Below, in pieces: positions 52,302-61,391 of a DNA stretch of 64,000 nucleotides. Below the pieces are notes generated by a model. The model saw only the letters and a list, made by a program, of their open reading frames with translations, had not been told where the DNA came from and searched no databases. The stretch lies in the NCBI GenBank assembly GCA_025363295.1, contig JANYEC010000007.1:1-64000 (forward strand), given 5' to 3'. Each line of letters starts with the position of its first letter. Positions within the stretch are counted from its first letter, which is position 1. A program made the position numbers and the translations under genes. Source of the DNA: Akkermansiaceae bacterium (GTDB taxonomy: Bacteria; Verrucomicrobiota; Verrucomicrobiia; Verrucomicrobiales; Akkermansiaceae).

Positions 52302-53837
52302 ATGATTACCCGTTTGTTTTCAGCCGCTTTACGCGGTGTCGATGCCCAGGAAGTCGAGGTCGAGGTCAACGCCCGTGGCGCTGACAAGCCGATCGTGATT
52401 ATTGTGGGGCTGCCAGATGCGGCTGTTAGGGAGTCATCACAGCGGGTGATTTCCGCTATCGGCGCGTCGGCGTTGTATTTGGATGATGGGGTCAAGACAG
52501 TGAACCTAGCGCCGGCAGATTTGAAAAAGGAAGGGCCGTCATTTGACCTCCCGATCGCGCTGGCCATGATCGCCGCCAGCGGGACCAAACCTTTCAATGC
52601 GGACGATTGTTGTGTCGTCGGCGAACTCGGTCTGGATGGAGCGGTGAGGCCCGTGAAAGGTGTTTTATCAATCGCCCTAGAGGCGAAACGCAGCGGGAGA
52701 ACTCGCTTGTTTGTACCCGAGGCAAACGCTCCGGAAGCGGCGATTATCGAAGGGATTCAAGTTTTTCCAATCCGCAATCTTAAGCAAGCGTGGGATTTTC
52801 TAAACGGGGATATCATCATTCCGCCATTTCATCTGGATCGCCGGGCGTTTTTTAATTCCCACCGGAGCTACGAAGTGGATTTCGACGAAGTGAGAGGCCA
52901 GCATCATGTGAAGCGCGCTCTAGAAGTCGCCGCGGCAGGCGGGCATAATCTCATCATGGTGGGCCCTCCGGGCACCGGGAAGTCGATGTTAGCGAAACGA
53001 CTGCCTACGATCATGCCGGACATGACTGAGGATGATGCGATTGAAACGACGAAAATTCATTCAATTACCGGCTTGCTAGATCCTAAGCGGTCATTTCTAA
53101 CGACTCGACCCTTTCGCGCACCACATCACACGATTTCCGATGCCGGTCTTCTCGGTGGCGGTACCAATCCAGGTCCCGGCGAGGTTTCACTGGCCCATCA
53201 CGGTGTACTATTTCTCGACGAGCTGCCGGAATTTCGGCGGCAAACGCTGGAAGTCCTGCGCGGTCCGTTAGAAGATTTTCAAGTGACGATTTCACGTGCA
53301 GCCGGTTCGCTGACTTTTCCCTCGCAATTCATGATGGTCGCCGCAATGAACCCGTGTCCATGTGGCTATTATGGTGATGTGAAACGCGAGTGCCGCTGCT
53401 CGACTCGGCAGATCGAAAACTACAGGCAGAAAATTTCTGGGCCGCTGCTAGATCGAATCGATCTCCACGTCGAAGTGCCGCTTGTCGATTTTCGCGAGCT
53501 TTCATCCAATACCAATCCCGGCGAAAAATCCGAGGTGATTCGCAGTCGGGTCAAGGCAGCTCGCGAAATTCAGACCGAGCGTTTCAAGAAATCCTCAAAT
53601 TCGACGAACTCTTCGATGGGCTCCCGCCAAGTCAGGCAACATTGCCAATTGGATGCGGAAAGCAACGGCTACCTCGAACACGCGATGGGAGAAATGAACT
53701 TCTCCGCCCGCGCCCACGACCGGATTCTGAAAGTCGCGCGGACCCTCGCCGATCTGGCGGGTGCCGCAGACATCCGCCCGAACGATATTCTTGAAGCCAT
53801 CCAATACCGCTCGTTGGATCGGAAGTTGTTCAGTTGA
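52302..53837 (+). CDS. comM: YifB/ComM-family Mg-chelatase-like AAA+ ATPase
   Basis: The 511-aa protein has the N-terminal Lon-like fold ([33 protein letters not shown] and [14 protein letters not shown]). The AAA+ module has Walker [17 protein letters not shown] and Walker [10 protein letters not shown], then the family's zinc-like CPCGYYGD and C-terminal Mg_chelatase_C. ComM is a hexameric helicase that extends branch migration during natural transformation. A remote possibility is a different chelatase-like role, but the motif set is standard. Confidence 0.93.
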   Translation: MITRLFSAALRGVDAQEVEVEVNARGADKPIVIIVGLPDAAVRESSQRVISAIGASALYLDDGVKTVNLAPADLKKEGPSFDLPIALAMIAASGTKPFNADDCCVVGELGLDGAVRPVKGVLSIALEAKRSGRTRLFVPEANAPEAAIIEGIQVFPIRNLKQAWDFLNGDIIIPPFHLDRRAFFNSHRSYEVDFDEVRGQHHVKRALEVAAAGGHNLIMVGPPGTGKSMLAKRLPTIMPDMTEDDAIETTKIHSITGLLDPKRSFLTTRPFRAPHHTISDAGLLGGGTNPGPGEVSLAHHGVLFLDELPEFRRQTLEVLRGPLEDFQVTISRAAGSLTFPSQFMMVAAMNPCPCGYYGDVKRECRCSTRQIENYRQKISGPLLDRIDLHVEVPLVDFRELSSNTNPGEKSEVIRSRVKAAREIQTERFKKSSNSTNSSMGSRQVRQHCQLDAESNGYLEHAMGEMNFSARAHDRILKVARTLADLAGAADIRPNDILEAIQYRSLDRKLFS

Positions 53838-53847
53838 GGATACACAT

Positions 53848-53912
53848 CGCGTTATTTGCGATTACCCATCGTCATATCTTGATATGAAGATTTGTTTCTT
53901 GAAGTGGGTAAT
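53848..53912 (+). promoter_or_regulatory. Structured leader upstream of metH
   Basis: Three nested or adjacent stems lie in the 95 nt before metH: CGC/GCG at 53848-53860, an outer stem ATTACCCA (53861-53868) with TGGGTAAT (53905-53912), and an inner hairpin CATATC-TT-GATATG (53873-53886). AGGG and the start follow. The layout suits a translational switch. It does not match the cobalamin, SAM-I or SAM-II consensus as I know them. Confidence 0.4.
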
Positions 53913-53932
53913 TTTAGGGCTAGCATCTGGCC

Positions 53933-55027
53933 ATGCCACAGGCTGATGCAACTGATGAAATTCAAAACGCCCTCGCAGAGCGAATTTTTGTCCTCGATGG
54001 GGCCATGGGAACCACGATCCGGACCTACGGACTCAACGAGGCCGATGCCCGCGGCCCACGATTTGCTGACAATGAGAAGGATTTGCTGAACAATGGGGAC
54101 ATTCTATCAATCACCCGCCCGGAAGTCATCGGGGACATTCATAAACGTTTTTACGAAGCGGGTTCGGATATTTGTGAGACGAATACTTTCTCCGCCACCG
54201 GCATCGCGCAGAGTGAATTTTTTGTCGAAGATCCCCGCGAAAAAGGTGGCCGTAAGGACCCAGAATTTTTCCAGAAGATCCTCGAAGATCCATTCCTGAA
54301 TGACCTCTCTTGGGAAATGAACGTCGAGTCCTCGCGGCTATGCCGCACATGGGCAGATAACATCGGGACGGACACCGGTCGTAAGCGTTACGTGGCCGGG
54401 GCGATTGGACCTCTAACGGTTTCTCTCAGCAACTCGCCGGATGCCAATGATTCCGGGTTCCGGGTGGTGACATTTGATCAAGTGCTCGCCGCGTATCGCC
54501 ATCAGATCCTCGGATTGATTGAAGGTGGTTGTGACATTCTGATGGTGGAGACGATTTTTGATTCGCTCAATGCCAAGGCGGCTTGTGTGGCAATCGAGGA
54601 GATTTTCGCTGAAAAAAACTATCGCCTGCCCGTGATCGTTTCTGCAGCAGTCGGGCTTGGTGGAGAAACGATGATTTCCGCGCAAAAAGTTGAAGCGCTT
54701 TGGAATGCATTCGCTCATGTGAAGCCTCTGGCGATCGGGCTGAATTGCTCGCTCGGACCCGATTTGATGCGTCCGCATTTGGAAGAACTTTCGGCCTGTG
54801 CTCCGACCTGTATTTCCTGTTATCCGAACGCGGGTTTGCCAAATCCGTTAGCCCCCACCGGCTTCGACCTAGAGCCAAAGCACATGCATGACTACATGGC
54901 GGAATTTGCCAAAGCTGGCCTGCTTAATCTAGCAGGTGGTTGCTGCGGAAATACGCCCGAGCATGTTGCTGCGATCGCGCAGGCCGTGGCGAATTTCGCA
55001 CCGCGCGAGGTTCCAGTGATTCGGTAA
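53933..55027 (+). CDS. metH: Methionine synthase, homocysteine-binding half (split metH, part 1)
   Basis: This 364-aa frame is the first domain of cobalamin-dependent methionine synthase, which transfers a methyl group to homocysteine. It has FVLDGAMGTTIRTYGL at residues 18-33, ETNTFSATGIAQ and the zinc cysteines Cys272 (IGLNCSLG), Cys337 and Cys338 (GGCCGNTPEH). It ends PREVPVIR, exactly where intact MetH continues into the pterin-binding domain. The usual TDxSGRTLSGQ segment is replaced by VGLGGETMISAQK. A GxxExxY element follows at once, then the rest of metH at 55559. I infer an interrupted gene; the halves may still work as separate polypeptides. Confidence 0.9.
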   Translation: MPQADATDEIQNALAERIFVLDGAMGTTIRTYGLNEADARGPRFADNEKDLLNNGDILSITRPEVIGDIHKRFYEAGSDICETNTFSATGIAQSEFFVEDPREKGGRKDPEFFQKILEDPFLNDLSWEMNVESSRLCRTWADNIGTDTGRKRYVAGAIGPLTVSLSNSPDANDSGFRVVTFDQVLAAYRHQILGLIEGGCDILMVETIFDSLNAKAACVAIEEIFAEKNYRLPVIVSAAVGLGGETMISAQKVEALWNAFAHVKPLAIGLNCSLGPDLMRPHLEELSACAPTCISCYPNAGLPNPLAPTGFDLEPKHMHDYMAEFAKAGLLNLAGGCCGNTPEHVAAIAQAVANFAPREVPVIR

Positions 55028-55030
55028 GAT

Positions 55031-55543
55031 AACCGCAAAGGCGCTAAGGTCGCGGAGTGATCGCGAAGGATCAAAGCAAATAACACCATGAAGCGATGAA
55101 GGAGTATTTGAACAAATTATCAAACGAGGTGATTGGGGCGGCGATTGAGGTCCATCAGGATTTGGGGCCTGGACTGCTTGAGTCATCCTATGAGGCCAGT
55201 TTGCAGCACGAGCTGAGCCTGCGTGAGATTGGATCTGTGCGGCAATTACTACTTGCTATCACTAACCAAGGACTGGTGATCCCCGATGCCTATCGCATCG
55301 ACCTGCTGGTCGAGGGCTGCCTTGTGGTCGAACTGAAGACGGTCGAAGCTTTGGTCCAGATTCACTCTTCGCAAGTGCTCACCTATTTGCGCATGTCCAA
55401 CAATCATCTCGGATTGCTCATCAATTTCCGCACAGTGCTCCTCAAAGACGGTATCAAACGCCTCGTGCACAATTTCCCATCCTAATCTTATATTCTTCTT
55501 TTCTTCGCGATCCCTTCACGATCTTCGCGCCTCTGCGGTTCCA
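55031..55543. mobile_element. GxxExxY element bounded by long inverted repeats, inserted in metH
   Basis: AACCGCAAAGGCGCTAAGG at 55031 onward and its inverse ending at 55543 form an imperfect repeat: about 31 of 37 positions match through the AACCGC...GATCGCGAAG core. Between them lies one gene, encoding a GxxExxY protein. The left arm begins 3 nt after the stop of metH part 1 and the right arm ends 15 nt before part 2. GxxExxY genes are often seen with such repeats in diverse bacteria. Whether the unit moves itself is unknown. Confidence 0.7.
55096..55485 (+). CDS. GxxExxY protein, nuclease-like fold
   Basis: The 129-aa protein has the family motif in [22 protein letters not shown] (residues 19-40, where GLLESSY gives GxxExxY). 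It then has [19 protein letters not shown] (66-84), whose Asp and Glu-x-Lys pattern resembles a PD-(D/E)xK nuclease core, and a C-terminal [22 protein letters not shown]. The segment between is slightly shorter than usual. The function of this family is not established. Its presence inside a repeat-bounded insert suggests a role in mobility or repair. Confidence 0.85.
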   Translation: MKEYLNKLSNEVIGAAIEVHQDLGPGLLESSYEASLQHELSLREIGSVRQLLLAITNQGLVIPDAYRIDLLVEGCLVVELKTVEALVQIHSSQVLTYLRMSNNHLGLLINFRTVLLKDGIKRLVHNFPS

Positions 55544-55558
55544 ATCTTCCTTCTCCAA

Positions 55559-58500
55559 ATGAAAACCATCCCCCACGCCCTCCGTCTCTCCGGCACCGAG
55601 GCCTACAACCACACTTCCGATAAGCGCTTCCTGATGATCGGCGAGCGCGCGAACGTCGCGGGTTCACCGCAGTTTGCAAAGTTAGTTAGGGCTGGCGATC
55701 TGGAAGCCGCCGTTGAAGTGGCGCGCCAACAAGTGGCTAACGGTGCGAATGTCATCGATATCTGTTTCGACGACGGCCTGATCGATGGGAAGGCAATGAT
55801 GGCGCGTTTCCTCAGCCTGTTGCAGGGGGAGCCGGATGTCGCGAAAGTGCCGATCATGGTGGACTCCTCGAAGTGGGAAATCCTTGAGGAAGGCCTTAAA
55901 TACCTTCAGGGAAAGGGGATTGTGAATTCAATCTCGCTCAAGGAGGGCGAGGAAAATTTCAAGAAACAAGCCCGACACATCATGCGCTACGGCGCGGCAG
56001 TGGTGGTCATGGCTTTTGACGAAAACGGCCAAGCGGCAAGCTATGAGGAAAAAATCCGAATTTGCGAACGTGCCTATCGGATTCTTGTCGATGAGGTAGG
56101 CTTCAATCAAGATGATATCATTTTCGATCCGAATATTCTAACCGTGGCGACCGGAATCGAGGAACATAACAACTATGCGATCGATTTCATCGAGGCCACT
56201 CGTTGGATCAAGGAGAACCTGCCTGGTGCCAAAGTATCTGGTGGCGTTTCAAATATATCATTCTCATTCCGCGGCAACAACAAAGTTCGCGAGGCGATGC
56301 ACTCGGCGTTTCTCTATCATGCGGGGAATGCTGGCATGGATATGGGCATCGTGAATGCTGGAATGTTAGAGCTTTACGATGAGATTCCCAAAGAGCTCCT
56401 CGACTGCGTGGAAGACGTGCTTCTCAACCGCCGCTCGGATTCCACCGAGCGCCTACTCGATCTAGCGGAGAGCTACAAAAATGTGAGCGGTAAGAAGATC
56501 GAGGAGGATCTCAGTTGGCGTGACGCGCCAGTGGAAAAGCGGTTAGAGCATGCGCTGCTGCGGGGAATCGACAAATACATCGACGAAGACACTGAGGAAG
56601 CACGGATCAAGTACGTGCGCCCGTTAAAAGTCATCGAGGGGCCTTTGATGGATGGTATGGGTGTCGTTGGAGATTTGTTCGGAGCGGGGAAAATGTTTCT
56701 GCCGCAGGTGGTAAAATCTGCCCGTGTGATGAAGAAAGCGGTCGCTTGGCTTTTTCCTTACATGGAAGCGGATAAAGCGGAGTATCTAGCAGGTGACATT
56801 GCCGCTCTTATGGAGGAGAACCCGGCACTGACCGATGACGAGGCCCTCAAGCTTGCAGAACGCGGCCGCTCGGCAGGACGTTTCCTGATTGCTACAGTGA
56901 AAGGCGATGTGCATGACATTGGGAAAAATATCGTGGGTGTAGTACTTTCCTGCAATGGCTTCGAAGTCACTGACATGGGCGTGATGGTTTCGTGCGATAA
57001 GATTCTAGCAAAAGCCGTCGAACTGGGTGCTGATGTCATTGGTCTATCAGGTTTGATCACGCCATCGCTCGATGAAATGGTCCACGTCGCGAAGGAAATG
57101 GAGCGTCTCGGTTTCAAGGTGCCGTTGCTCATCGGCGGCGCGACGACTTCTGCGGCGCACACTGCTATCAAGATCGCGCAGCATTATTCCGGGCAAGTTG
57201 TGCATGTTCTCGATGCATCGCGTTCGGTGCCTGTCACCACGTCATTGCTTTCCAAGGACCAGCGCGACGCTTTTGGCATTGAGAATAAAGCGAAGCAGCA
57301 AGTCCTTCGCGACAATTTCCTCGGTGGGCCAAAAAAGGAAACTCTAACACTCGCCGACGCCCGCGCTGCAGGGCCGAAGTTCGATTGGACAAGTTATGCG
57401 CCGCCTGTGCCGTCTTTCACCGGTACCCGAATCCTCAAGAGCCCATCGCTGCGTGAACTAACAAAGTTCATCGACTGGACGCCATTTTTCCACGCGTGGG
57501 AACTGCGCGGCGTGTGGGACCGTAAGACCGACACGTTGAAGACGAAAAACGAGGCGGGTGCCGCCGAAGCCGCAAAGCTCTATCAGGACGCGCTGTTTTG
57601 GGTGGATCGAATCATCAACGAAAACCGTTGTCATGCGGAAGGCATCTACGGGTTTTTTCCCGCGAACTCAGAAGGCGACGATATCATTGTTTGGACGGAT
57701 GAGTCTCGCAGCACTGAGCGCACTCGCTTCCATACTCTCCGCCAGCAGCTTAAAAAAGATTCCGGGAAACCGAACGTCGCACTAGCAGATTGGGTGGCTC
57801 CCGTGGCGGCGGTTTGCAACCGCGAGCCATTCATCCCGACCTTCGCCAAAACCAAAACACGCAGCGAAAAGACTACTTGGGGCGATCTCCCACATTGGTA
57901 TCGCGAGAGATCGACCTACGCGATCACCTTTCGCTTGGAGGATTCATTTCCAGAAGGTCTGCTAAAAAGTTATCTTCGCGAAAAGGAATCGCTTAAGCTA
58001 AAGATGGAAGACGCGGAAAAAGCCGGAGATATCAATACGGTTGCCTCGGCGAGAACCGAACTCGGCCTGCTCTATCGAAGCAGGGTCGAGTCCGTCTTGG
58101 ATGAGGGGCAGGGTGAAGCGTGGATGAAAAACCCGCCAATTGCGCGGATCGTCGCTGACAGCATACTCCATTTCGCGGGGGAACGCTACGATTTGGGCGC
58201 ATGGTGCGTGATGCCAAATCATGTCCATCTAATCATTTCTCCCAAAGCTGGGCATGACCTGCCAGAGATTTTACACAGTATCAAACGACACAGTGCCAAT
58301 CAGGCTAACAAGCTATTAGGCAGGTCCGGCGCGTTCTGGCAGAAGGAGTCCTATGACCACATCATTCGGGACGCGGATGATTATTGGAACCAGCGGGATT
58401 ATATTTTGAGTAATCCGAAAGCGGCTAGATTGGTGGATTGGGAGTTTTATGGGGAGGGGGCTTGGCGGTTGGAAACCGCCGCCACGGCGGACTACATCGG

Positions 58501-58999
58501 TGGCTTCGTTGTGGGTATCCATGGCGCGCACGAGTTTGCTGAAGAGCTGGATAAGGAAATCGATCCGTACGGTGCGATCATGGTCAAAGCCATAGCAGAT
58601 CGCTTTGCCGAGGCGTTTGCGGAATTTCTTCACCACAAGGCACGTGTCGAGTGGGGTTATGAAGGCGAGGACGAGCTCACCCACGACCAACTCATCCACG
58701 AGAACTATCAGGGCATCCGCCCAGCGCCGGGATACCCCGCGCAGCCGGACCATACGGAAAAGCCAATTCTATTTGATTTGTTAGGTGCGTCATCGGAAAC
58801 CGGCGTGACTCTCACCGAAAGCTGTGCCATGCACCCGGGCGCTGCAGTTTGCGGGCTGTATTTTTCCCATCCGGAGAGTCATTATTTTGCGATTTCCGAG
58901 CTGCAGAAGGACCAGATCGAGGACTACGCACGGCGCAAGGGTATGAGCCTGGCTGAAGCTGAAAAATGGCTAGGCCCGTGGCTCGGTTACGTTTCATGA
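55559..58999 (+). CDS. metH: Methionine synthase, folate/cobalamin/activation part (split metH, part 2) with inserted transposase domain
   Basis: The 1146-aa frame starts [22 protein letters not shown], the point where MetH domain 2 begins. Domains in order: pterin-binding (25-290; [12 protein letters not shown]), cobalamin cap (about 310-400), B12-binding with the cobalt ligand His452 in GDVHDIGKN, and AdoMet-activation (from about 610). The activation domain is split: LADWVAP at 742-748 and [10 protein letters not shown] at 977-986 should be almost adjacent, but about 228 residues of an HUH transposase intervene. After it the domain continues normally to the [12 protein letters not shown] and [13 protein letters not shown] ends. 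The reading frame is unbroken. Activity with the insert present is uncertain. Confidence 0.9.
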   Translation: MKTIPHALRLSGTEAYNHTSDKRFLMIGERANVAGSPQFAKLVRAGDLEAAVEVARQQVANGANVIDICFDDGLIDGKAMMARFLSLLQGEPDVAKVPIMVDSSKWEILEEGLKYLQGKGIVNSISLKEGEENFKKQARHIMRYGAAVVVMAFDENGQAASYEEKIRICERAYRILVDEVGFNQDDIIFDPNILTVATGIEEHNNYAIDFIEATRWIKENLPGAKVSGGVSNISFSFRGNNKVREAMHSAFLYHAGNAGMDMGIVNAGMLELYDEIPKELLDCVEDVLLNRRSDSTERLLDLAESYKNVSGKKIEEDLSWRDAPVEKRLEHALLRGIDKYIDEDTEEARIKYVRPLKVIEGPLMDGMGVVGDLFGAGKMFLPQVVKSARVMKKAVAWLFPYMEADKAEYLAGDIAALMEENPALTDDEALKLAERGRSAGRFLIATVKGDVHDIGKNIVGVVLSCNGFEVTDMGVMVSCDKILAKAVELGADVIGLSGLITPSLDEMVHVAKEMERLGFKVPLLIGGATTSAAHTAIKIAQHYSGQVVHVLDASRSVPVTTSLLSKDQRDAFGIENKAKQQVLRDNFLGGPKKETLTLADARAAGPKFDWTSYAPPVPSFTGTRILKSPSLRELTKFIDWTPFFHAWELRGVWDRKTDTLKTKNEAGAAEAAKLYQDALFWVDRIINENRCHAEGIYGFFPANSEGDDIIVWTDESRSTERTRFHTLRQQLKKDSGKPNVALADWVAPVAAVCNREPFIPTFAKTKTRSEKTTWGDLPHWYRERSTYAITFRLEDSFPEGLLKSYLREKESLKLKMEDAEKAGDINTVASARTELGLLYRSRVESVLDEGQGEAWMKNPPIARIVADSILHFAGERYDLGAWCVMPNHVHLIISPKAGHDLPEILHSIKRHSANQANKLLGRSGAFWQKESYDHIIRDADDYWNQRDYILSNPKAARLVDWEFYGEGAWRLETAATADYIGGFVVGIHGAHEFAEELDKEIDPYGAIMVKAIADRFAEAFAEFLHHKARVEWGYEGEDELTHDQLIHENYQGIRPAPGYPAQPDHTEKPILFDLLGASSETGVTLTESCAMHPGAAVCGLYFSHPESHYFAISELQKDQIEDYARRKGMSLAEAEKWLGPWLGYVS
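57802..57823 (+). repeat. Left REP-like palindrome of the RAYT element
   Basis: The 22-bp boundary contains the hairpin GCGGTT-TGC-AACCGC preceded by CGTGGCG. It is translated as part of the metH frame (VAAVCNR). Its inverted partner is at 58465-58486. Confidence 0.8.
58465..58486 (-). repeat. Right REP-like palindrome of the RAYT element
   Basis: Inverted copy of the left boundary with one difference, at the loop. The hairpin is GGCGGTT-GGA-AACCGCC, then GCCACG. It is translated as WRLETAAT in metH. Confidence 0.8.
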
Positions 59000-59050
59000 A
59001 TTGAAGAAATCACCTCGACGGTGTCGTTTCCCGTGGTAGAAATTCACGTC

Positions 59051-60016
59051 ATGAAAATTCATATGAAACTCGGTGTTGCGTTCGTCGCTCTTCATTGTGT
59101 CGGGGCGGCTCTCGCTGGCGGTGAAGGTTGGACTTCCGATTTTGCTGCTGCAAAAAAGGAAGCGGTGGCTTCCAAAAAAGATCTGTTAATCGATTTCACC
59201 GGTTCCGATTGGTGTGCATGGTGCATCAAGCTTAAGGAGGAAGTTTTTAGCAAAGACGCGTTCAAGGTCGGAGTGAAGGACAAGTTTGTTTTGCTCGAAA
59301 TAGATTCCCCGAAAGACAAATCCAAGCTTTCCGAAGCGACGATCAAACAAAATGATGAGTTAGAAAAAAAGTATCAGATTCAAGGTTACCCTACGATCTT
59401 GCTATGCGATGCCGATGGAAAACCGTTTGCGGCCACTGGATACCAAGCCGGAGGTCCTGAATCCTACGTCAAAAAACTAGATGAATTGCGTGGCAAGAAA
59501 GCGGCGAGAGACGAGTCATTAAAATCCGCAGCGAAACTCACAGGGCCTGAAAAAGCCAAATTGCTTGTAGCGGCTCTCAAGGGCATGGAACTCGAAGACA
59601 CATTACTTGTTAGTTTCTATAGCAATGTGATTGAGGATATTAAAGCCGCCGATCCGAAAGATGAAACCGGATTCGGCAAGGCGGCGGCGGCGAAGGGACG
59701 CATCGCCAAGTTCCAAGAAGAGTTAAGCGAAATTGCCCAAAAGCAGGACTTTGATGGTGCTCTCGCGCTGGTTGATAAAACACTTAAAGAAGGCGGATTT
59801 CCACCAGACGAAACCCAGCAGTTGATGGCGACCCGGGCGATGATTTTCGTCCAACAGAAGAAGTTTGATGAAGCGATCAAAGCGGTGGATGAAGCAAAAG
59901 CTTTTTCCCCTGATAGCCAGATCGGAGCCAGTCTGGATGATTTCAAAAAAAGTCTCGTTGACCAAAAAATGAAGGCCGCACAAGAAGGCAAGCCTGCGCA
60001 ATCGGAAGCCAAATAA
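59051..60016 (+). CDS. Exported thioredoxin-fold protein
   Basis: I start at MKIHMKLGVAFVALHCVGAA (321 aa), a signal peptide; the Met at 59063 is an alternative. The thioredoxin domain (residues 26-140) has the active site Cys55-Ala-Trp-Cys58 in GSDWCAWCIKLKEEV, of the WCxWC type common to DUF899/thiol reductases in this lineage, and a cis-Pro in YPTILLCDADG. The rest (150-321) is helical with TPR-like spacing (QDFDGALALVDKTLKEGGFP, KKFDEAIKAVDEAKAF). It probably reduces or isomerises disulfides in the periplasm. It ends before a strong terminator. Confidence 0.83.
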   Translation: MKIHMKLGVAFVALHCVGAALAGGEGWTSDFAAAKKEAVASKKDLLIDFTGSDWCAWCIKLKEEVFSKDAFKVGVKDKFVLLEIDSPKDKSKLSEATIKQNDELEKKYQIQGYPTILLCDADGKPFAATGYQAGGPESYVKKLDELRGKKAARDESLKSAAKLTGPEKAKLLVAALKGMELEDTLLVSFYSNVIEDIKAADPKDETGFGKAAAAKGRIAKFQEELSEIAQKQDFDGALALVDKTLKEGGFPPDETQQLMATRAMIFVQQKKFDEAIKAVDEAKAFSPDSQIGASLDDFKKSLVDQKMKAAQEGKPAQSEAK

Positions 60017-60038
60017 CTCCACGCGTTACTTTTCAATG

Positions 60039-60070
60039 AGCGCCACCCCGCCACGCAGGGCGGCGCTTTT
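60039..60070 (+). terminator. Rho-independent terminator after the thioredoxin gene
   Basis: AGCGCC and the GC-rich run after it pair with GGGCGGCGCT, followed by TTTT, 22 nt past the stop codon at 60016. Confidence 0.8.
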
Positions 60071-60139
60071 ATGTTCGCCCTACTTTGAAAAAACAGATCC
60101 AGCCTTGAACGGATGCGCCCACTGTCTGATGTTGCGGGT

Positions 60140-61372
60140 ATGCAAATTGAGATACTCAACACTGGCACCGAGCTGCTGCTAGGAAATACCGTGAATACCC
60201 ACGCCGCGTGGTTTGGTCGCGAGTTGTTTAAGCTGGGCTTGCGCATCTCGCGCCAGACTACTGTCCCAGACGGCGATGCGATCCGCGATGCTATGACCGA
60301 GTCTTGTGATCGTGCGGATGTCCTGATCGTCACCGGCGGCCTCGGCCCGACGAGCGATGATCTCACCCGCGAGATTACCGCTGAGGTGCTCGGGCTGGAA
60401 TTGATTACGGACGAGGCATCGCTCCGCTCTTTGGAAAATTTCTTTGCCCTGCGTGGGAAGTTAATGGTGGATGCAAACCTGAAACAGGCGCTTACCCCAG
60501 TCGGCGCGGATGTATTACCTAACCCTAACGGCACTGCTCCAGGCGTTTACATCCCGCCGCGTTTAAATGGTGTTTCGAGTTGCGCGGTCTTCCTACTGCC
60601 TGGCCCACCGCGCGAACTCTATCCGATGGTGCATGCCGAAGTGATCCCACGGCTGCGTGCGCTCTTTGGCGTGGAAACTGCGCACGACGCGCTTGAGCTC
60701 AAATTCACCGGAATTGGCGAGAGCGATTTTCATCAGGGGATCGATGCCCTTCTTGCCGCTGTCCCAGGCCTTGAATATGGCTACTGCGCCCACATCGGTG
60801 AGGTGGATCTGCGTTTAATCGGCCCACCCGAAGCACTCCAGCAGGGGCGCGCGATCGCTTTATCCCATTTCGAAAAATTCCTCATCAGTGATGACGGCTC
60901 ATCCCTTGAGGCCACCGTCGTTCGTTTGCTCGCGGAGAAAAACTTAAAGTTCGCCACTGCGGAGAGCTGCACGGGCGGTCTCATTTCTAGCAGAATCACT
61001 GATGTCCCCGGGGCCAGTGAAGTCTTTACCCACGGCTTGATCACTTATGCGAATGCCGCGAAAATTTCTCTGTTAGGCGTTTCACCCGCAGCTCTTGAAA
61101 CAGAAGGTGCGGTGAGTGAAATGGTCGCCTGCCAGATGGCTGTTGGGGCTTTGCACGCAAGTGGCGTGGATATCGCCGTGTCTGTGACTGGCATTGCTGG
61201 GCCGGGTGGCGGGAGCCCGGAAAAACCCGTGGGTACTGCTTGGATCGGTCTTGCAACGAAAGGCTCTTCTGCCACGGCCTTCAAGGTCTTCCACCCTCGC
61301 AACCGGCTCGATTTCAAACTTGCTGTTAGCCAAGCTGCGCTTGAGGCCGTGCGCCGGAAACTCGTTGGGTGA
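60140..61372 (+). CDS. cinA: CinA-family nicotinamide-nucleotide amidase / competence-damage protein
   Basis: The ATG at 60140 gives MQIEILNTGTELLLGNTVNT (410 aa). An N-terminal MoaB/MoeA-like domain has TGGLGPTSDDLTREITAE and LPGPPRELYPM. The C-terminal amidase (PncC-type) domain has TAESCTGGLISSRITDVPGA from about 275 and GIAGPGGGSPEKPVGTAWIG near 350. The enzyme deamidates NMN and may hydrolyse ADP-ribose in NAD salvage. The two-domain length is standard. It follows a terminator, so it probably has its own promoter, and it converges with dsbD. Confidence 0.93.
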   Translation: MQIEILNTGTELLLGNTVNTHAAWFGRELFKLGLRISRQTTVPDGDAIRDAMTESCDRADVLIVTGGLGPTSDDLTREITAEVLGLELITDEASLRSLENFFALRGKLMVDANLKQALTPVGADVLPNPNGTAPGVYIPPRLNGVSSCAVFLLPGPPRELYPMVHAEVIPRLRALFGVETAHDALELKFTGIGESDFHQGIDALLAAVPGLEYGYCAHIGEVDLRLIGPPEALQQGRAIALSHFEKFLISDDGSSLEATVVRLLAEKNLKFATAESCTGGLISSRITDVPGASEVFTHGLITYANAAKISLLGVSPAALETEGAVSEMVACQMAVGALHASGVDIAVSVTGIAGPGGGSPEKPVGTAWIGLATKGSSATAFKVFHPRNRLDFKLAVSQAALEAVRRKLVG

Positions 61373-61391
61373 TCGTAGCAGGTTCAAGGAA

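Larger units (their letters stand above)
57802..58486 (+). mobile_element. REP-RAYT element inserted in frame in metH
   Basis: This is a complete REP-associated tyrosine transposase (RAYT, IS200/IS605-related Y1 enzyme) read in the metH frame. In metH numbering, [20 protein letters not shown] opens the domain (about 774). The HUH motif is MPNHVHLI with His888 and His890, and the catalytic Tyr932 lies in [12 protein letters not shown], followed by [12 protein letters not shown]. The boundaries are a 22-bp inverted repeat with one mismatch at 57802-57823 and 58465-58486. RAYTs nick and join single-stranded DNA at REP palindromes. Insertion into an exposed loop of the activation domain would explain why metH stayed open. 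Excision by protein splicing is not indicated. Confidence 0.88.

Noticed and set aside
53838-53932. Cobalamin or SAM riboswitch upstream of metH
   Set aside because: I found stems but no B12 box or known SAM aptamer consensus. Reported only as an unassigned structured leader.
57802-58486. Intein within metH
   Set aside because: There are no splicing blocks (no N-terminal Cys/Ser block A, no C-terminal HN). The motifs are those of an HUH/Y1 transposase.
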